Origin: Myxococcales bacterium
GTDB lineage: Bacteria > Myxococcota_A > Polyangia > Haliangiales > Haliangiaceae
Direction: 5' to 3'
Assembly (NCBI GenBank): GCA_028287135.1
Contig: JAQBQE010000039.1
Location: 1-64,000, forward strand
DNA length: 64,000 nt
Shown here: one piece after another, positions 8,725 through 16,553 of the stretch
Numbering within the stretch: the first letter of the stretch is position 1
How the letters are laid out: the number at the start of each line of letters is the position of its first letter
The notes under the pieces: model-generated
Seen by the model: the letters and a program-made list of their open reading frames with translations, nothing else
Told to the model about the DNA's origin: nothing
Database searches by the model: none
Position numbers and translations under genes: made by a program

Positions 8725-8766
8725 CGTTCATGTTCAGGTTCGCGTCGACGACCACGTCAACGTCCT
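8725..8766. repeat. Degenerate CGTNCA-type hexamer repeat
   Basis: Seven consecutive hexamers can be read here: CGTTCA, TGTTCA, GGTTCG, CGTCGA, CGACCA, CGTCAA, CGTCCT. They fill the gap between two convergent genes. The same periodicity, in cleaner form, flanks the four-helix-bundle remnant at 41.4-41.8 kb, so this may be a solo relic of the same kind of element. Confidence 0.35.
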
Positions 8767-8784
8767 GATGTGACCTTCTTCTCG

Positions 8785-9318
8785 TCACAGCCCGTGCTGC
8801 AGCTGCAGCCGTGCGACCGACGAGTTCAGGCGATGCGCGGCCGCTGCGGCCGACACGATGCAGAACACGTGCAGCACGAGCCCGGGCAGGATCAGCGCAT
8901 AGCCGGCGCTGACGACGAGGAACCACAGGATCGCAGCGACCACGCGACCGGCATAGAGCTGCCCCGCGCCCGGGATGAACAGGCTGAACACCGCCGCGAG
9001 GCCCGGGTTCGCCTCGCGACCGTGACGGATCGCGAGCGGGACACTGTGCGTGGGTACCAGCGCGTGGGGAGCCGGCGGCTCGTGACGGGGCGTGAGCTTC
9101 TGCCGATCGGCGATCAGGTACGTGATCGATCCGTCGTCCTCGACCTCCATCTGGATCCGATCGCGTGCGACGAGGTTGTCGAGGACGTTCTCGGCATCCT
9201 CGATCGAGCACATCGCGTAGTACGCGAGGACCGGTGCCGTGATCTTGGCGTCGGTGGTGTAAGCGAGCTCGAGCAAGCGGTGCTCGATCACGCCGGGGTC
9301 ACTGGTCCTCTGCATCAT
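8785..9318 (-). CDS. TM2-type membrane protein with N-terminal helical domain
   Basis: A 177-residue protein. The N-terminal ~65 residues look like a small winged-helix-type domain (helices, then DDGSITYLI). The C-terminal part holds PGLAAVFSLFIPGAGQLYAGR, the TM2-domain hallmark (two membrane helices joined by a short turn), and a long hydrophobic tail. The ATG at 9318 is preceded by AAAGGA and overlaps the ligD stop by 4 bp, so it is coupled to ligD; the longer frame upstream lies inside ligD and is not supported. Function unknown. Confidence 0.75.
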   Translation of the reverse strand: MMQRTSDPGVIEHRLLELAYTTDAKITAPVLAYYAMCSIEDAENVLDNLVARDRIQMEVEDDGSITYLIADRQKLTPRHEPPAPHALVPTHSVPLAIRHGREANPGLAAVFSLFIPGAGQLYAGRVVAAILWFLVVSAGYALILPGLVLHVFCIVSAAAAAHRLNSSVARLQLQHGL

Positions 9319-10964
9319 CGGGATCCTTTCCGGCCAACCGCTCGCCACATCGCGGCGGTGATCGACTGCTTGACGGTGGACATGTCCTTCCATGGGTCGT
9401 CATCGAGCTGTGCGAGTCGCTTGGGAACGCTCGTCATCGTGAACGCAGCCGGATCGACGCCGTTGGCGAGCTCTTCCCACGTGATCGGCACGGCGACGGG
9501 CGCACCCTCACGCGCTCGCGGCGAGTACGGTGCGATGAACGTCGCGTTGCGACCGTTGCGAAGGTAGTCGAGGAAGATCTTTCCCGTGCGCGCGCGCTTG
9601 GCCATGTTCGTCGTGTAGAGCGCAGGCTCTTCGCGCTCCATCTGCTCGACGACCAGCTTGGTGAACTCCTTGAAGTCCTCCCAGTCGACGCGACGCTCGA
9701 GCGGGACCACGACGTGGAGGCCCTTGCCGCCGGTCGTCTTGACGAAGCTCGTCAGGCCGAGATCGTTGAGCCGCCGCCGCATGTCGAACGCCGCGAGCGC
9801 GACCTTGTCCCAGCCGAGGCCGACATCGGGATCGAGATCGAACACCGCGAGGTCGGGCTTCTCGGGGTTGTCGGCGTGCGCGCCCCACGTGTGGATCTCG
9901 AGCGTGCCGAGCTGCGCGAGCGCGACGAGCCCCGGCATGTCGTTGACCTGCATGTAGTCGACGATCTCGCCGTCTTCCTCGGCGATCTTCACCGGCTTGA
10001 TCGCCGCGGGCGACCCGGGCAGCACCTTCTTCTGGAAGAAGCACGGCTTCCCGCGGCCCTCGGGACATCGCACGATCGTGAGCGGTCGCTTCGCGACGTG
10101 CGGCAGCATCCAGTCGGCGACCACAGCGAGATACGCGATCAGCTCGCCCTTGGTCGTCCCCTGTTCGGGATAGAGCACCTTGTCGAGGTTGGTCAGCTTG
10201 AACCCGAGCGGGAGCTGGTCGACGAGCGCGAGCAGCTCGTTCTGATTGGCGGCCGGCTTGTGCTTGACGCTCGCGTGCGCCTTCGAGACCTTTGCCTTCG
10301 CACCCGCGAACCGAGCGGCTCGCTTCTCGGCGACGGTGGGCTCCGCGATCCGGTTCGACTGCCACACGCGATCGGGGTTGGCCGTGATCTCCTCGACCGT
10401 GCGACCGGTGATCACGCTCTCCGGTCGCTTCTCGGTGATATCGATCTCGTCGTTCGCGGCGTCGTCGCGACCCTTGAACAGCAGCCAGCCCTCCTGCTTG
10501 CCCTGCGGCTTCGTCTTCACCAGGTGCCAGCGACCGTGCAGCTTCTCGCCGTCGAGCGTGAAGGTCAGGCGACCCTTCTTCAGCATCTCCTCGGCGTTGC
10601 CCTCGGGTGTCCACGTTCCGCGATCCCAGACCACGACCGTGCCGCCGCCGTACTGGCCCTGAGGAATGATCCCTTCGAAGCTCGCGTAGTCCAGCGGGTG
10701 ATCCTCGGTGCGCACCGCGAGCCTGCGCTCGCCGGGCGACAGACTCGGGCCCTTGGGCACGGACCACGACAGCAGCACACCGTCGAGCTCGAGCCGGAAG
10801 TCGTAGTGCAGCCGACGTGCGGCGTGCTTCTGGATCACGAACGATGTTTTCTTAGATGCGGGCGCATGTGCGGGCGCCTTCGCACCGCTGGGCTCAGCAG
10901 TCTTCGCGAAGTCACGCATCGACTGGTACTTCGCCAGCTTCTTCTCCGCGGGACGACGGGCCAT
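9315..10964 (-). CDS. ligD: LigD-type end-joining protein without ligase domain: 3'-phosphoesterase plus polymerase
   Basis: A 549-residue protein of bacterial non-homologous end joining. Residues about 40-175 are the LigD 3'-phosphoesterase domain (QKHAARRLHYDFRLE with His47, His53 and Asp55; EDHPLDYASFEG; GQYGGGTV). After a Lys/Ala-rich linker, residues about 255-530 are the primase-like polymerase domain: FDLDPD (Asp376, Asp378), KTTGGKGLHVV, and IFLDYLRN with Asp466. No ATP-dependent ligase domain (KxDG motif) is present, although LigD normally joins all three. Ku lies 4 kb away, so ligation must be supplied by another gene. The head-to-head DUF72 start is only about 65 bp away. Confidence 0.92.
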   Translation of the reverse strand: MARRPAEKKLAKYQSMRDFAKTAEPSGAKAPAHAPASKKTSFVIQKHAARRLHYDFRLELDGVLLSWSVPKGPSLSPGERRLAVRTEDHPLDYASFEGIIPQGQYGGGTVVVWDRGTWTPEGNAEEMLKKGRLTFTLDGEKLHGRWHLVKTKPQGKQEGWLLFKGRDDAANDEIDITEKRPESVITGRTVEEITANPDRVWQSNRIAEPTVAEKRAARFAGAKAKVSKAHASVKHKPAANQNELLALVDQLPLGFKLTNLDKVLYPEQGTTKGELIAYLAVVADWMLPHVAKRPLTIVRCPEGRGKPCFFQKKVLPGSPAAIKPVKIAEEDGEIVDYMQVNDMPGLVALAQLGTLEIHTWGAHADNPEKPDLAVFDLDPDVGLGWDKVALAAFDMRRRLNDLGLTSFVKTTGGKGLHVVVPLERRVDWEDFKEFTKLVVEQMEREEPALYTTNMAKRARTGKIFLDYLRNGRNATFIAPYSPRAREGAPVAVPITWEELANGVDPAAFTMTSVPKRLAQLDDDPWKDMSTVKQSITAAMWRAVGRKGSR

Positions 10965-11028
10965 GGACGTACGTGATGCATCCGAAGTGCCACGATGCGC
11001 AGGCGCACCACATGCATCGTGTCGGTGC

Positions 11029-11895
11029 GTGAGGCGTCTTTTTGTTGGAACCAGCGGCTGGGTCTATGCGGGATGGCGCGAGCACCTGTATGCGGACACG
11101 CCGGTGAGGCGCTGGCTGGAGGTCGCATCGCGCACGTTCGACGCGCTCGAGATCAACGGCTCGTTCTACAGGCAGATCAAGCCGGAGACCTATCAGCGCT
11201 GGGCACGCGAGACTCCCGATGACTTCGTATTCGCGCTCAAGGGGCATCGCTTCGTCACCCACTACAAGCGGCTCAAGGACTGCGAGGACTCGATCGGTCG
11301 TCTCCGGGACCAGGCGAAGCACCTCGGACCCAAGCTCCGCAGCGTGGTGTGGCAGCTGCCCAGCAACTTCTCCGTCGACCTGCCGCGCCTCGACGGCTTT
11401 CTCCGCTCGCTCGATGCGTGGCGCGACGTTCGTCATGCGCTCGAGCTACGCCACAGCTCGTGGTTCGTCGATGCCGTGGCCGATCGCCTCCGCGAGGCGC
11501 GCGTCGCCGTCTGCATGGGAGATGCACCGGATTTTCCGCTGTGGCGCGAGGTCACGACCGACCTCGTCTACGTTCGCCTCCACGGCCACACCCGCAAGTA
11601 CGCGTCGAGCTACAGCCTGCCGCACCTGCGGCGCTGGGCTGCTGACAGCGAGCGCTGGATCGATGAGGGCCGAGAGGTGCAGGTCTACTTCGACAACGAT
11701 GCGGAGGGGCACGCCGTGCGCAACGCGCTGACGCTCAGAGCGATCGTGGACGGATCGCCGCTGCCAGTTCCTCCGCCGGTAGTGCATTCAGAACGTGCTG
11801 CTTCCGGATCCGGGCGCGCCGCGCCATGGCGACGGCGAATCGCACCGCGCCCAGCCCCCGGGTGGAATGCGCGTCGCTCGACAGCACGAACTTGA
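11029..11895 (+). CDS. DUF72 (YecE-like TIM-barrel) family protein
   Basis: A 288-residue protein starting with GTG directly before RRLFVGTSGWVYAGW, the classic DUF72 N-terminus; EINGSFYR and FALKGHRFVTHYKRLKD follow, and YVRLHGHTRKY and VYFDNDAEGHAVRNA close the barrel. The family has a TIM-barrel fold and no firmly assigned reaction. Conserved content ends near residue 250; the last ~45 residues are low-complexity and lie antisense to the end of the convergent polX-like gene, with about 160 bp of shared sequence. Either the stop is truly late, or a small indel removed an earlier stop. Divergent from ligD, so it may share its promoter region. Confidence 0.85.
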   Translation: MRRLFVGTSGWVYAGWREHLYADTPVRRWLEVASRTFDALEINGSFYRQIKPETYQRWARETPDDFVFALKGHRFVTHYKRLKDCEDSIGRLRDQAKHLGPKLRSVVWQLPSNFSVDLPRLDGFLRSLDAWRDVRHALELRHSSWFVDAVADRLREARVAVCMGDAPDFPLWREVTTDLVYVRLHGHTRKYASSYSLPHLRRWAADSERWIDEGREVQVYFDNDAEGHAVRNALTLRAIVDGSPLPVPPPVVHSERAASGSGRAAPWRRRIAPRPAPGWNARRSTART

Positions 11896-13432
11896 TCCCG
11901 CGAGCGACGGCCTTGCGCGCGTTGATCGGATCGAGATCGAGACGATGAGGATCGCCGTTGATCTCGATCGCGGCCTGGGATTCCGCGACCACATCGAGAA
12001 CATCGTCGAGCCGGACCTTGATCGGATCGCGGCGCAGGACGAGGCGGCCGAGCGCATGGCCCCAGATCTTGAAGAACGGCTGACGCATCGCCGTGATCAG
12101 GCGGTTCGTCATCCCTTCCTCGTCGAGCTGGAACCGCTGGTGGACGCTCGCGATGATCACGTCGAGCTCGCCGATCATCTCGGGAGGCACGTCGATCGCG
12201 CCGTCCGCGAGGATGTCGGCCTCGGTGCCGCGGAACACCTTCGCCTCGGGATCCGTGAGCGCTGCGATCTCCGCCGCCTGCTCGCGAAGCTTGTCGGCGC
12301 CGAGCCCGCCGGCGTAGCTCGCAGCAGCGGAGTGATCGGTGATCGTGATCGCATCGAAGCCGAGCTCGGCCGCGGCGCGGACCATCTCGGCCACCGAGTT
12401 CTTGCCGTCGGAGTACGTCGTGTGACAGTGGGTCGCGGCGGTCAGATCATCGAGCGTGATCAGATCGAGGAAATGGTCGCCGGCCGCGGCCGCCTGGACC
12501 TCATCGGTCCCGTCGCGGACCTCGGGCGGGATGAACGGCAGGCCGAGCGCGCGATAGACGTGGACCTCGTCGGTGGCCTGGAGGATCTCCATGCTCATCT
12601 CGCGGTCCGCCGCGCGCTGCCGGAGAAGCGCGACGTGCTCGGGTGAACCGGTCGCGAGGATGTGGGCCCAGCCGAAGTGGTCCGGCCGGGCGAGGTGCAC
12701 CTCGGCGCGCAGACCGCCGGCGAGGTACGCGACGACCGGTGAGTCCGGGGTCGCGCGCTGCCGATCGATCGAGGTGACGAGCGCAAAGCTTGCGAGTCGA
12801 TCGATCACCTTCTCGGGATCGTGCGTGGCGACCGCATACGCGAGGTGATCGATCACCTCCACCCAGCGCCGCACCGGGCCACAGATCTCGACCTGCTTTG
12901 CCGCTGGCTCCGCACGGAGGTGCGCCGCGAGCGACTGTGCATGGCCCTCGGCGTCGAGCAGGATGACCTGCGCACCCTTGAGCCGGCGCTCCTCGATGGC
13001 CTGGAGGATGCGTTGCTCGCTGATCTTGCCGAAGCCGGGTAGCTCGCTGATCACGCCGGCACGGCACGCGGCGGCGACCGCCTCGAGATCCTGCGGCGCG
13101 ATGGCCTGGAAGATCTTGCGTGCCTTGGGGACGCCGACCTTGGGCAGCTGCGCGAGCTCGATCACGATCGCGGGCCACTCCGAGCGCAGCCGATCGAGCA
13201 CGGCGACGGTGCCGCGACGCGCGAGCTCGGCGACGACACGCGCGATCGACGGACCCACACCGGGGAGCTCCTCGAGCCGACCTTCTTCGACGAGGCGATG
13301 CAGACCGTTCGCAGCCTCGACCGACTTGGCAGCGCGGTCGTAGGCGTAGGCACGGTGCTTGTCGCCGTCCAGCTCGTAGTACACGGCGAGCTCGCGTAGC
13401 TGCGCTGCGATCGTCGCCGGTTCCATGCTCAC
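11735..13432 (-). CDS. polX: PolX-like protein with degenerate polymerase site and intact PHP domain
   Basis: A 565-residue protein with the full bacterial PolX layout: 8-kDa domain with helix-hairpin-helix motifs (ELPGVGPSIARVV at 55-67; ELPGFGKISEQRI at 130-142), polymerase palm to about 320, and PHP domain 333-560. The PHP metal ligands are all present: HCH (335-337), SDG, TDH (365-367), GTE (402-404), VHQ, WGHALGR, SSDAH (518-522). The palm metal ligands are not: where PolX has GDxD the sequence is DHLA (His196, Ala198), and the third Asp aligns with Glu244. It is thus probably a PHP phosphoesterase or exonuclease on a polymerase scaffold rather than a polymerase. It lies between ligD and Ku genes. 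Confidence 0.88.
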   Translation of the reverse strand: MSMEPATIAAQLRELAVYYELDGDKHRAYAYDRAAKSVEAANGLHRLVEEGRLEELPGVGPSIARVVAELARRGTVAVLDRLRSEWPAIVIELAQLPKVGVPKARKIFQAIAPQDLEAVAAACRAGVISELPGFGKISEQRILQAIEERRLKGAQVILLDAEGHAQSLAAHLRAEPAAKQVEICGPVRRWVEVIDHLAYAVATHDPEKVIDRLASFALVTSIDRQRATPDSPVVAYLAGGLRAEVHLARPDHFGWAHILATGSPEHVALLRQRAADREMSMEILQATDEVHVYRALGLPFIPPEVRDGTDEVQAAAAGDHFLDLITLDDLTAATHCHTTYSDGKNSVAEMVRAAAELGFDAITITDHSAAASYAGGLGADKLREQAAEIAALTDPEAKVFRGTEADILADGAIDVPPEMIGELDVIIASVHQRFQLDEEGMTNRLITAMRQPFFKIWGHALGRLVLRRDPIKVRLDDVLDVVAESQAAIEINGDPHRLDLDPINARKAVARGIKFVLSSDAHSTRGLGAVRFAVAMARRARIRKQHVLNALPAEELAAAIRPRSL

Positions 13433-13435
13433 GGT

Positions 13436-14665
13436 TTACTGCCCGATACCACCCTGCGTCGAGGCCGGAGAGCCAGTCTGCGACGTTGCCGATGCGGAGG
13501 GCGGCATCACGACGATGACCGTGGGCGACGAGGTCGGTGCGGCGGCGCTCGATACAGGCGCCGGGGGCGGTGCCGTGGTGATCGTCGCCTCCGCGGCGAG
13601 GTCCGAGGGCGCGAGCACCACCGGGGCACTCGAGTCCACGTTCGTTCCGATCGTGCCGCCCATCGCGGCGGGCGTGCTGTCATCGGGCGCCGGCGCCGTC
13701 CAGCCCGAGGTCGGCAGGCCGGGGATCCGGACCCCGAGGTTGCCGGTGTCGACAGTGCCGGTGCTCATCGTGCTCGCACCGCCGGTCGTCGGTGTTCCCG
13801 AGGTGCCGGGTGTCGCACCGCCGGTCGGAGGCGTCGTGGTCGGAGCCGGTGTGGTGGTCGGCGCCGGTGTCGTGGTTGGAGCCGGTGTGGTGGTCGGAGC
13901 GGTGCCGGTGCCGGTGCCGGTGCCGGTGCCGGGCCCAGCGCCCGGGGAGACCGTGCCGGGTGCGCTGCTCGGGGCCGGTGGTGTCGTCGGAGCCGGTGGC
14001 GTGGTCGGAGCGGGCGGGGTGGTCGGAGCTGTGCCGGTGCCGGGCCCCGCATTCGGCGGCGTCGCGCCCGTGTCACCGGTCGGTGTACCGGTGGTTCCCG
14101 TTCCGGTGCTTCCCGTCGTTCCGGTGGTCCCCGTCGTTCCGGTGGTTCCCGTCGTTCCGGTGGTTCCCGTCGTTCCGGTGGTCCCCGTCGTTCCGGTGGT
14201 CCCCGTCGTTCCGGTGGTTCCCGTCGTTCCGGTGGTTCCCGTGGTTCCCGCACCGGGTGCCGTCGATGTGGTGCCCGGAGCCATCCCGCCTCCGGCCGTG
14301 CCGGCCTGCGAGCTCTCGACCGTCGAGTCGACAGTACCGGGTGCGATCGTGCTCGGTGCGATCGTTCCCTGCGGCGCGATCGAGCCCGGTGCGTACGTTC
14401 CTCCGGACGCGCCTCCGAACGCGCCGCCGCCGGTGATAACCGTGGCCCTGCCGGGTCCCGAGATCGCCACGCCGGGACCGGTCGGCGGCACATCGTGGGT
14501 CACCGCGACCGGCTTACTGGGATCCCGTGGTCCCTGCGCGGTCGACTGACCGAGTGGCCAGCCGATGTAGGGCGCGGGCTCGTGGTAGCGCGAGCACGCG
14601 CCGAGACCGATCGTTCCGATCGCGGCGATCAGGGCGGCAACGGCGACACGAACCTTGGCCAGCAT
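13436..14665 (-). CDS. Thr/Gly/Pro-rich repetitive lipoprotein
   Basis: A 409-residue secreted lipoprotein: signal sequence with lipobox LGAC at about residues 21-24, then a disordered chain made of tandem repeats. Residues about 140-190 are a GTT/TGT repeat; later come blocks of PAPTTP and PAPTTT, and GT dipeptide runs. No folded domain is visible. Such chains are typical cell-surface linkers or stalks. It starts 3 bases upstream of nothing but polX-like coding (its stop is 4 bases from the polX start). A rival plus-strand frame over the same bases (13425-14549) has no leader or ribosome site and is a mirror of the repeat. Confidence 0.75.
   Translation of the reverse strand: MLAKVRVAVAALIAAIGTIGLGACSRYHEPAPYIGWPLGQSTAQGPRDPSKPVAVTHDVPPTGPGVAISGPGRATVITGGGAFGGASGGTYAPGSIAPQGTIAPSTIAPGTVDSTVESSQAGTAGGGMAPGTTSTAPGAGTTGTTGTTGTTGTTGTTGTTGTTGTTGTTGTTGTTGTTGTTGTTGSTGTGTTGTPTGDTGATPPNAGPGTGTAPTTPPAPTTPPAPTTPPAPSSAPGTVSPGAGPGTGTGTGTGTAPTTTPAPTTTPAPTTTPAPTTTPPTGGATPGTSGTPTTGGASTMSTGTVDTGNLGVRIPGLPTSGWTAPAPDDSTPAAMGGTIGTNVDSSAPVVLAPSDLAAEATITTAPPPAPVSSAAAPTSSPTVIVVMPPSASATSQTGSPASTQGGIGQ
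14091..14256. repeat. Tandem 9/18-bp repeat inside the Thr/Gly-rich lipoprotein gene
   Basis: Units built from CCCGTCGTT and CCGGTGGTT (or its C variant) alternate for about 165 bases. On the minus strand they encode the GTT/TGT amino-acid repeat. The near-identity of units suggests recent expansion and likely length variation between strains. Confidence 0.7.
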
Positions 14666-14828
14666 GTCGCTACGCAGTGCGAGGTGCGTGCCCGTGAACA
14701 GCGCACAGCATGTCCGGATCTGTGCGGATCAGCGTCGCAACGGTAGTTCCCCGACGTGCGCCGACGCTCGGCGCGGGCGATCTCGCGCGTATGCGCGCGC
14801 TGGTACGCGAGTCGCAACGGATCGTCGC

Positions 14829-15773
14829 ATGGCCACTCGCTCCATCGATACAGCCACCATCGCGTTCGGCCTCGTCTCGATCCCGGTGAAGATCTATTCG
14901 ACCAACGAGCCGTCGCACGAGATTCACTTCAACCTGATCCACGAGGGTTGCGGTGAGCGACTCAAGCAATTCTATGAGTGCCCGAAGCACGGCAAGGTCG
15001 ATCGCGACCAGATGACCAAGGGCTTCGAGCTCACCAAGGGCAGCTTCATCGAGCTGTCGAAGGACGAGCTCAAGGCCCTCGAGGCGGTCGCTTCCGACGA
15101 GATCGAGATCCGCGAGTTCGTACCGATCTCGGCGATCGATCCGTTGCTCGTCGATGCCAGCTACTACCTCGGACCCAGCAAGGGCGGCGATCGCGCGTAT
15201 CGCTTGCTTCGTGATGCGCTCGAGCACTCGGAGCTCGCGGGCATCGCGGCCTACTCTGCACGCGGCAAGCAGTACGTCGTGATGGTGCGTCCGTTCGAGG
15301 ATGGCCTGGTCATGCACCAGCTGCGGTATCCCGACGAGGTCAAGAAGTGGAGCGAGGTGCCGGTCGGCAAGTTGCCGAAGCCCGCACCCGCCGAGCTCGA
15401 CCTCGCGACCAAGATCATCGACCAGCTCCGTCACGACACCTTCGATCCGTCGCAGTACAAGGACGAGGTCAAGGGCCGCGTCCGCAAGCTGATCGCACAG
15501 AAGGCCAAGGGCGGCGAGATCGTCGCGCCCGAGGAAGTGGCCAAGCCCGAGGTCGTGGATCTGATGGCTGCGCTGAAGGCGTCACTCGAGGGTGGCGCTC
15601 GCCCGTCGCGCACCAACGGTCATGCGCGTGCAAACGGCAAGGCCGCCAGGAGCAGCGCAAAGAGCGCCAACGGTCATGCGCGCGCGACCAAGCGTCCAGC
15701 ACGCGCCAAGAGCGGCGGTCACCGCGCACCTCCGGGGCGAGCAGCGGCGGGTCGCTCACGCGCGCATCGGTAG
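14829..15773 (+). CDS. ku: Non-homologous end joining protein Ku
   Basis: A 314-residue bacterial Ku, the DNA-end-binding ring protein that recruits LigD. The start MATRSIDTATIAFGLVSIPVK is the family hallmark; the ring core runs to about residue 255 (CPKHGKVDRDQMTKGFE; SYYLGPSKGGDRAYRLL; PVGKLPKPAPAELDLA). The C-terminal ~55 residues are a disordered basic tail with NGHAR repeats and many Lys/Arg, the kind of tail that lets bacterial Ku bind and slide on DNA. The open frame continues 58 codons upstream without conserved content; the ATG at 14829 fits all Ku proteins. Paired with the ligase-less LigD of this locus. Confidence 0.95.
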   Translation: MATRSIDTATIAFGLVSIPVKIYSTNEPSHEIHFNLIHEGCGERLKQFYECPKHGKVDRDQMTKGFELTKGSFIELSKDELKALEAVASDEIEIREFVPISAIDPLLVDASYYLGPSKGGDRAYRLLRDALEHSELAGIAAYSARGKQYVVMVRPFEDGLVMHQLRYPDEVKKWSEVPVGKLPKPAPAELDLATKIIDQLRHDTFDPSQYKDEVKGRVRKLIAQKAKGGEIVAPEEVAKPEVVDLMAALKASLEGGARPSRTNGHARANGKAARSSAKSANGHARATKRPARAKSGGHRAPPGRAAAGRSRAHR

Positions 15774-15777
15774 CGAG

Positions 15778-16281
15778 CTACATCGGGCGCACGGCATCGG
15801 CCGGCAGCGAGGCGTCGGGGTTGGGCGGCAGCCCCACGCCACCGTCGCGCGCATCCGGGACACCGGCGTCGAGTCGCGGGACCGGGGTCGCGTCGACGGT
15901 CGACGCATCGGTCGCGCCCGCATCACTCCCCGCATCAGGCCGGTTCGGGTCTGGCGGACTGGCATCGCGCGCACCTGCGTCGGCGCGACCACCGTCGACG
16001 AAGCCAGCGTCGGCCATCGGCATGCCCTGAGCCTTGAACACCGGCGGATCGAGCTGCGAGACCGGCACGGCATCCACAGTCCGCGCATCCGTCGCGGGCG
16101 TGGGCGGCTGGTCGAGTGGATCGGGCGCACCGGGCACCGGGGCCGTCGCGGGGCTGACCGGCTCGGGGCGCGGAGCGAGCGGCGGAGCTTCTCCGGGCTG
16201 CGCCGCACGGCACGCCGCGACCACGGCGCAGGTGGAGAAGGCTGCGATCACGAGACGCTTTAGCGAGGTCAAGCGGGACAT
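15778..16281 (-). CDS. Asp/Pro/Ala-rich small lipoprotein
   Basis: A 167-residue lipoprotein convergent with ku (4-bp gap). The leader has a basic start, a hydrophobic core and lipobox VAAC (about residues 21-24). The mature part is low-complexity, with Pro-rich and DAG/DAS/DAT stretches that look like a flexible Asp-rich linker, common in secreted proteins of this lineage. ATG at 16281 is preceded by GTGGAG at 7-base spacing. An in-frame upstream start gives 21 more residues but would bury the leader. No function can be assigned. Confidence 0.7.
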   Translation of the reverse strand: MSRLTSLKRLVIAAFSTCAVVAACRAAQPGEAPPLAPRPEPVSPATAPVPGAPDPLDQPPTPATDARTVDAVPVSQLDPPVFKAQGMPMADAGFVDGGRADAGARDASPPDPNRPDAGSDAGATDASTVDATPVPRLDAGVPDARDGGVGLPPNPDASLPADAVRPM

Positions 16282-16363
16282 GGTGACTCCACCGCGAACC
16301 CCTGCGATCCGCGTGCCGGCGAAGCCCGCGTGCGCGGCCGTCACGCTGCGCGAAGGCGCGCGA

Positions 16364-16517
16364 TCACACCGCGTCGATGCATCGCATCAGCTCGGCGACC
16401 GTGCTGCCGAACATCGTCGCGATCGCATCGTTGGCGTAGAGCACGCGCGCACGGCGGTCATACGTTCGCACGCGATGTCACCGGCAGCCGAGTGGGGGAT
16501 GGAATTTCCGTTGCCAT
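16364..16517 (-). pseudogene. Possible remnant of a PAS-domain gene
   Basis: On the minus strand an ATG at 16517 opens 19 codons that end at TGA. A different frame immediately downstream reads ARVLYANDAIATMFGSTVAEL and then stops at 16364-16366. That segment has the look of a PAS-domain core (strand, NDA, helix, FG). The two parts need a frame change to join and there is no room for a full domain, so this is best read as a decayed 5' gene fragment, sitting against the tetR operator. Similarity is judged by eye only. Confidence 0.3.
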
Positions 16518-16527
16518 GACCCACGTT

Positions 16528-16553
16528 TGAATATAGATTCACCTCAGTGAATC
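16528..16553. promoter_or_regulatory. Tandem palindromic operator at the tetR start
   Basis: Two overlapping perfect inverted repeats: TGAAT-4-ATTCA (16528-16541) and GATTCAC-4-GTGAATC (16536-16553). They share the middle arm and cover both a possible -10 (TATAGA, 16532-16537) and the GTG start of the TetR gene (16547). This is the form expected for autorepression of a TetR-controlled efflux operon. Confidence 0.6.

Noticed and set aside
14091-14256. Possible CRISPR array in the repeated region
   Set aside because: Units are contiguous 9/18-mers without spacers and stay in coding phase; this is a coding tandem repeat.
13425-14549. A 374-codon plus-strand frame rich in Val and Pro
   Set aside because: It mirrors the repeat of the minus-strand lipoprotein, has no leader or ribosome site, and its composition follows from the antisense GTT repeat.
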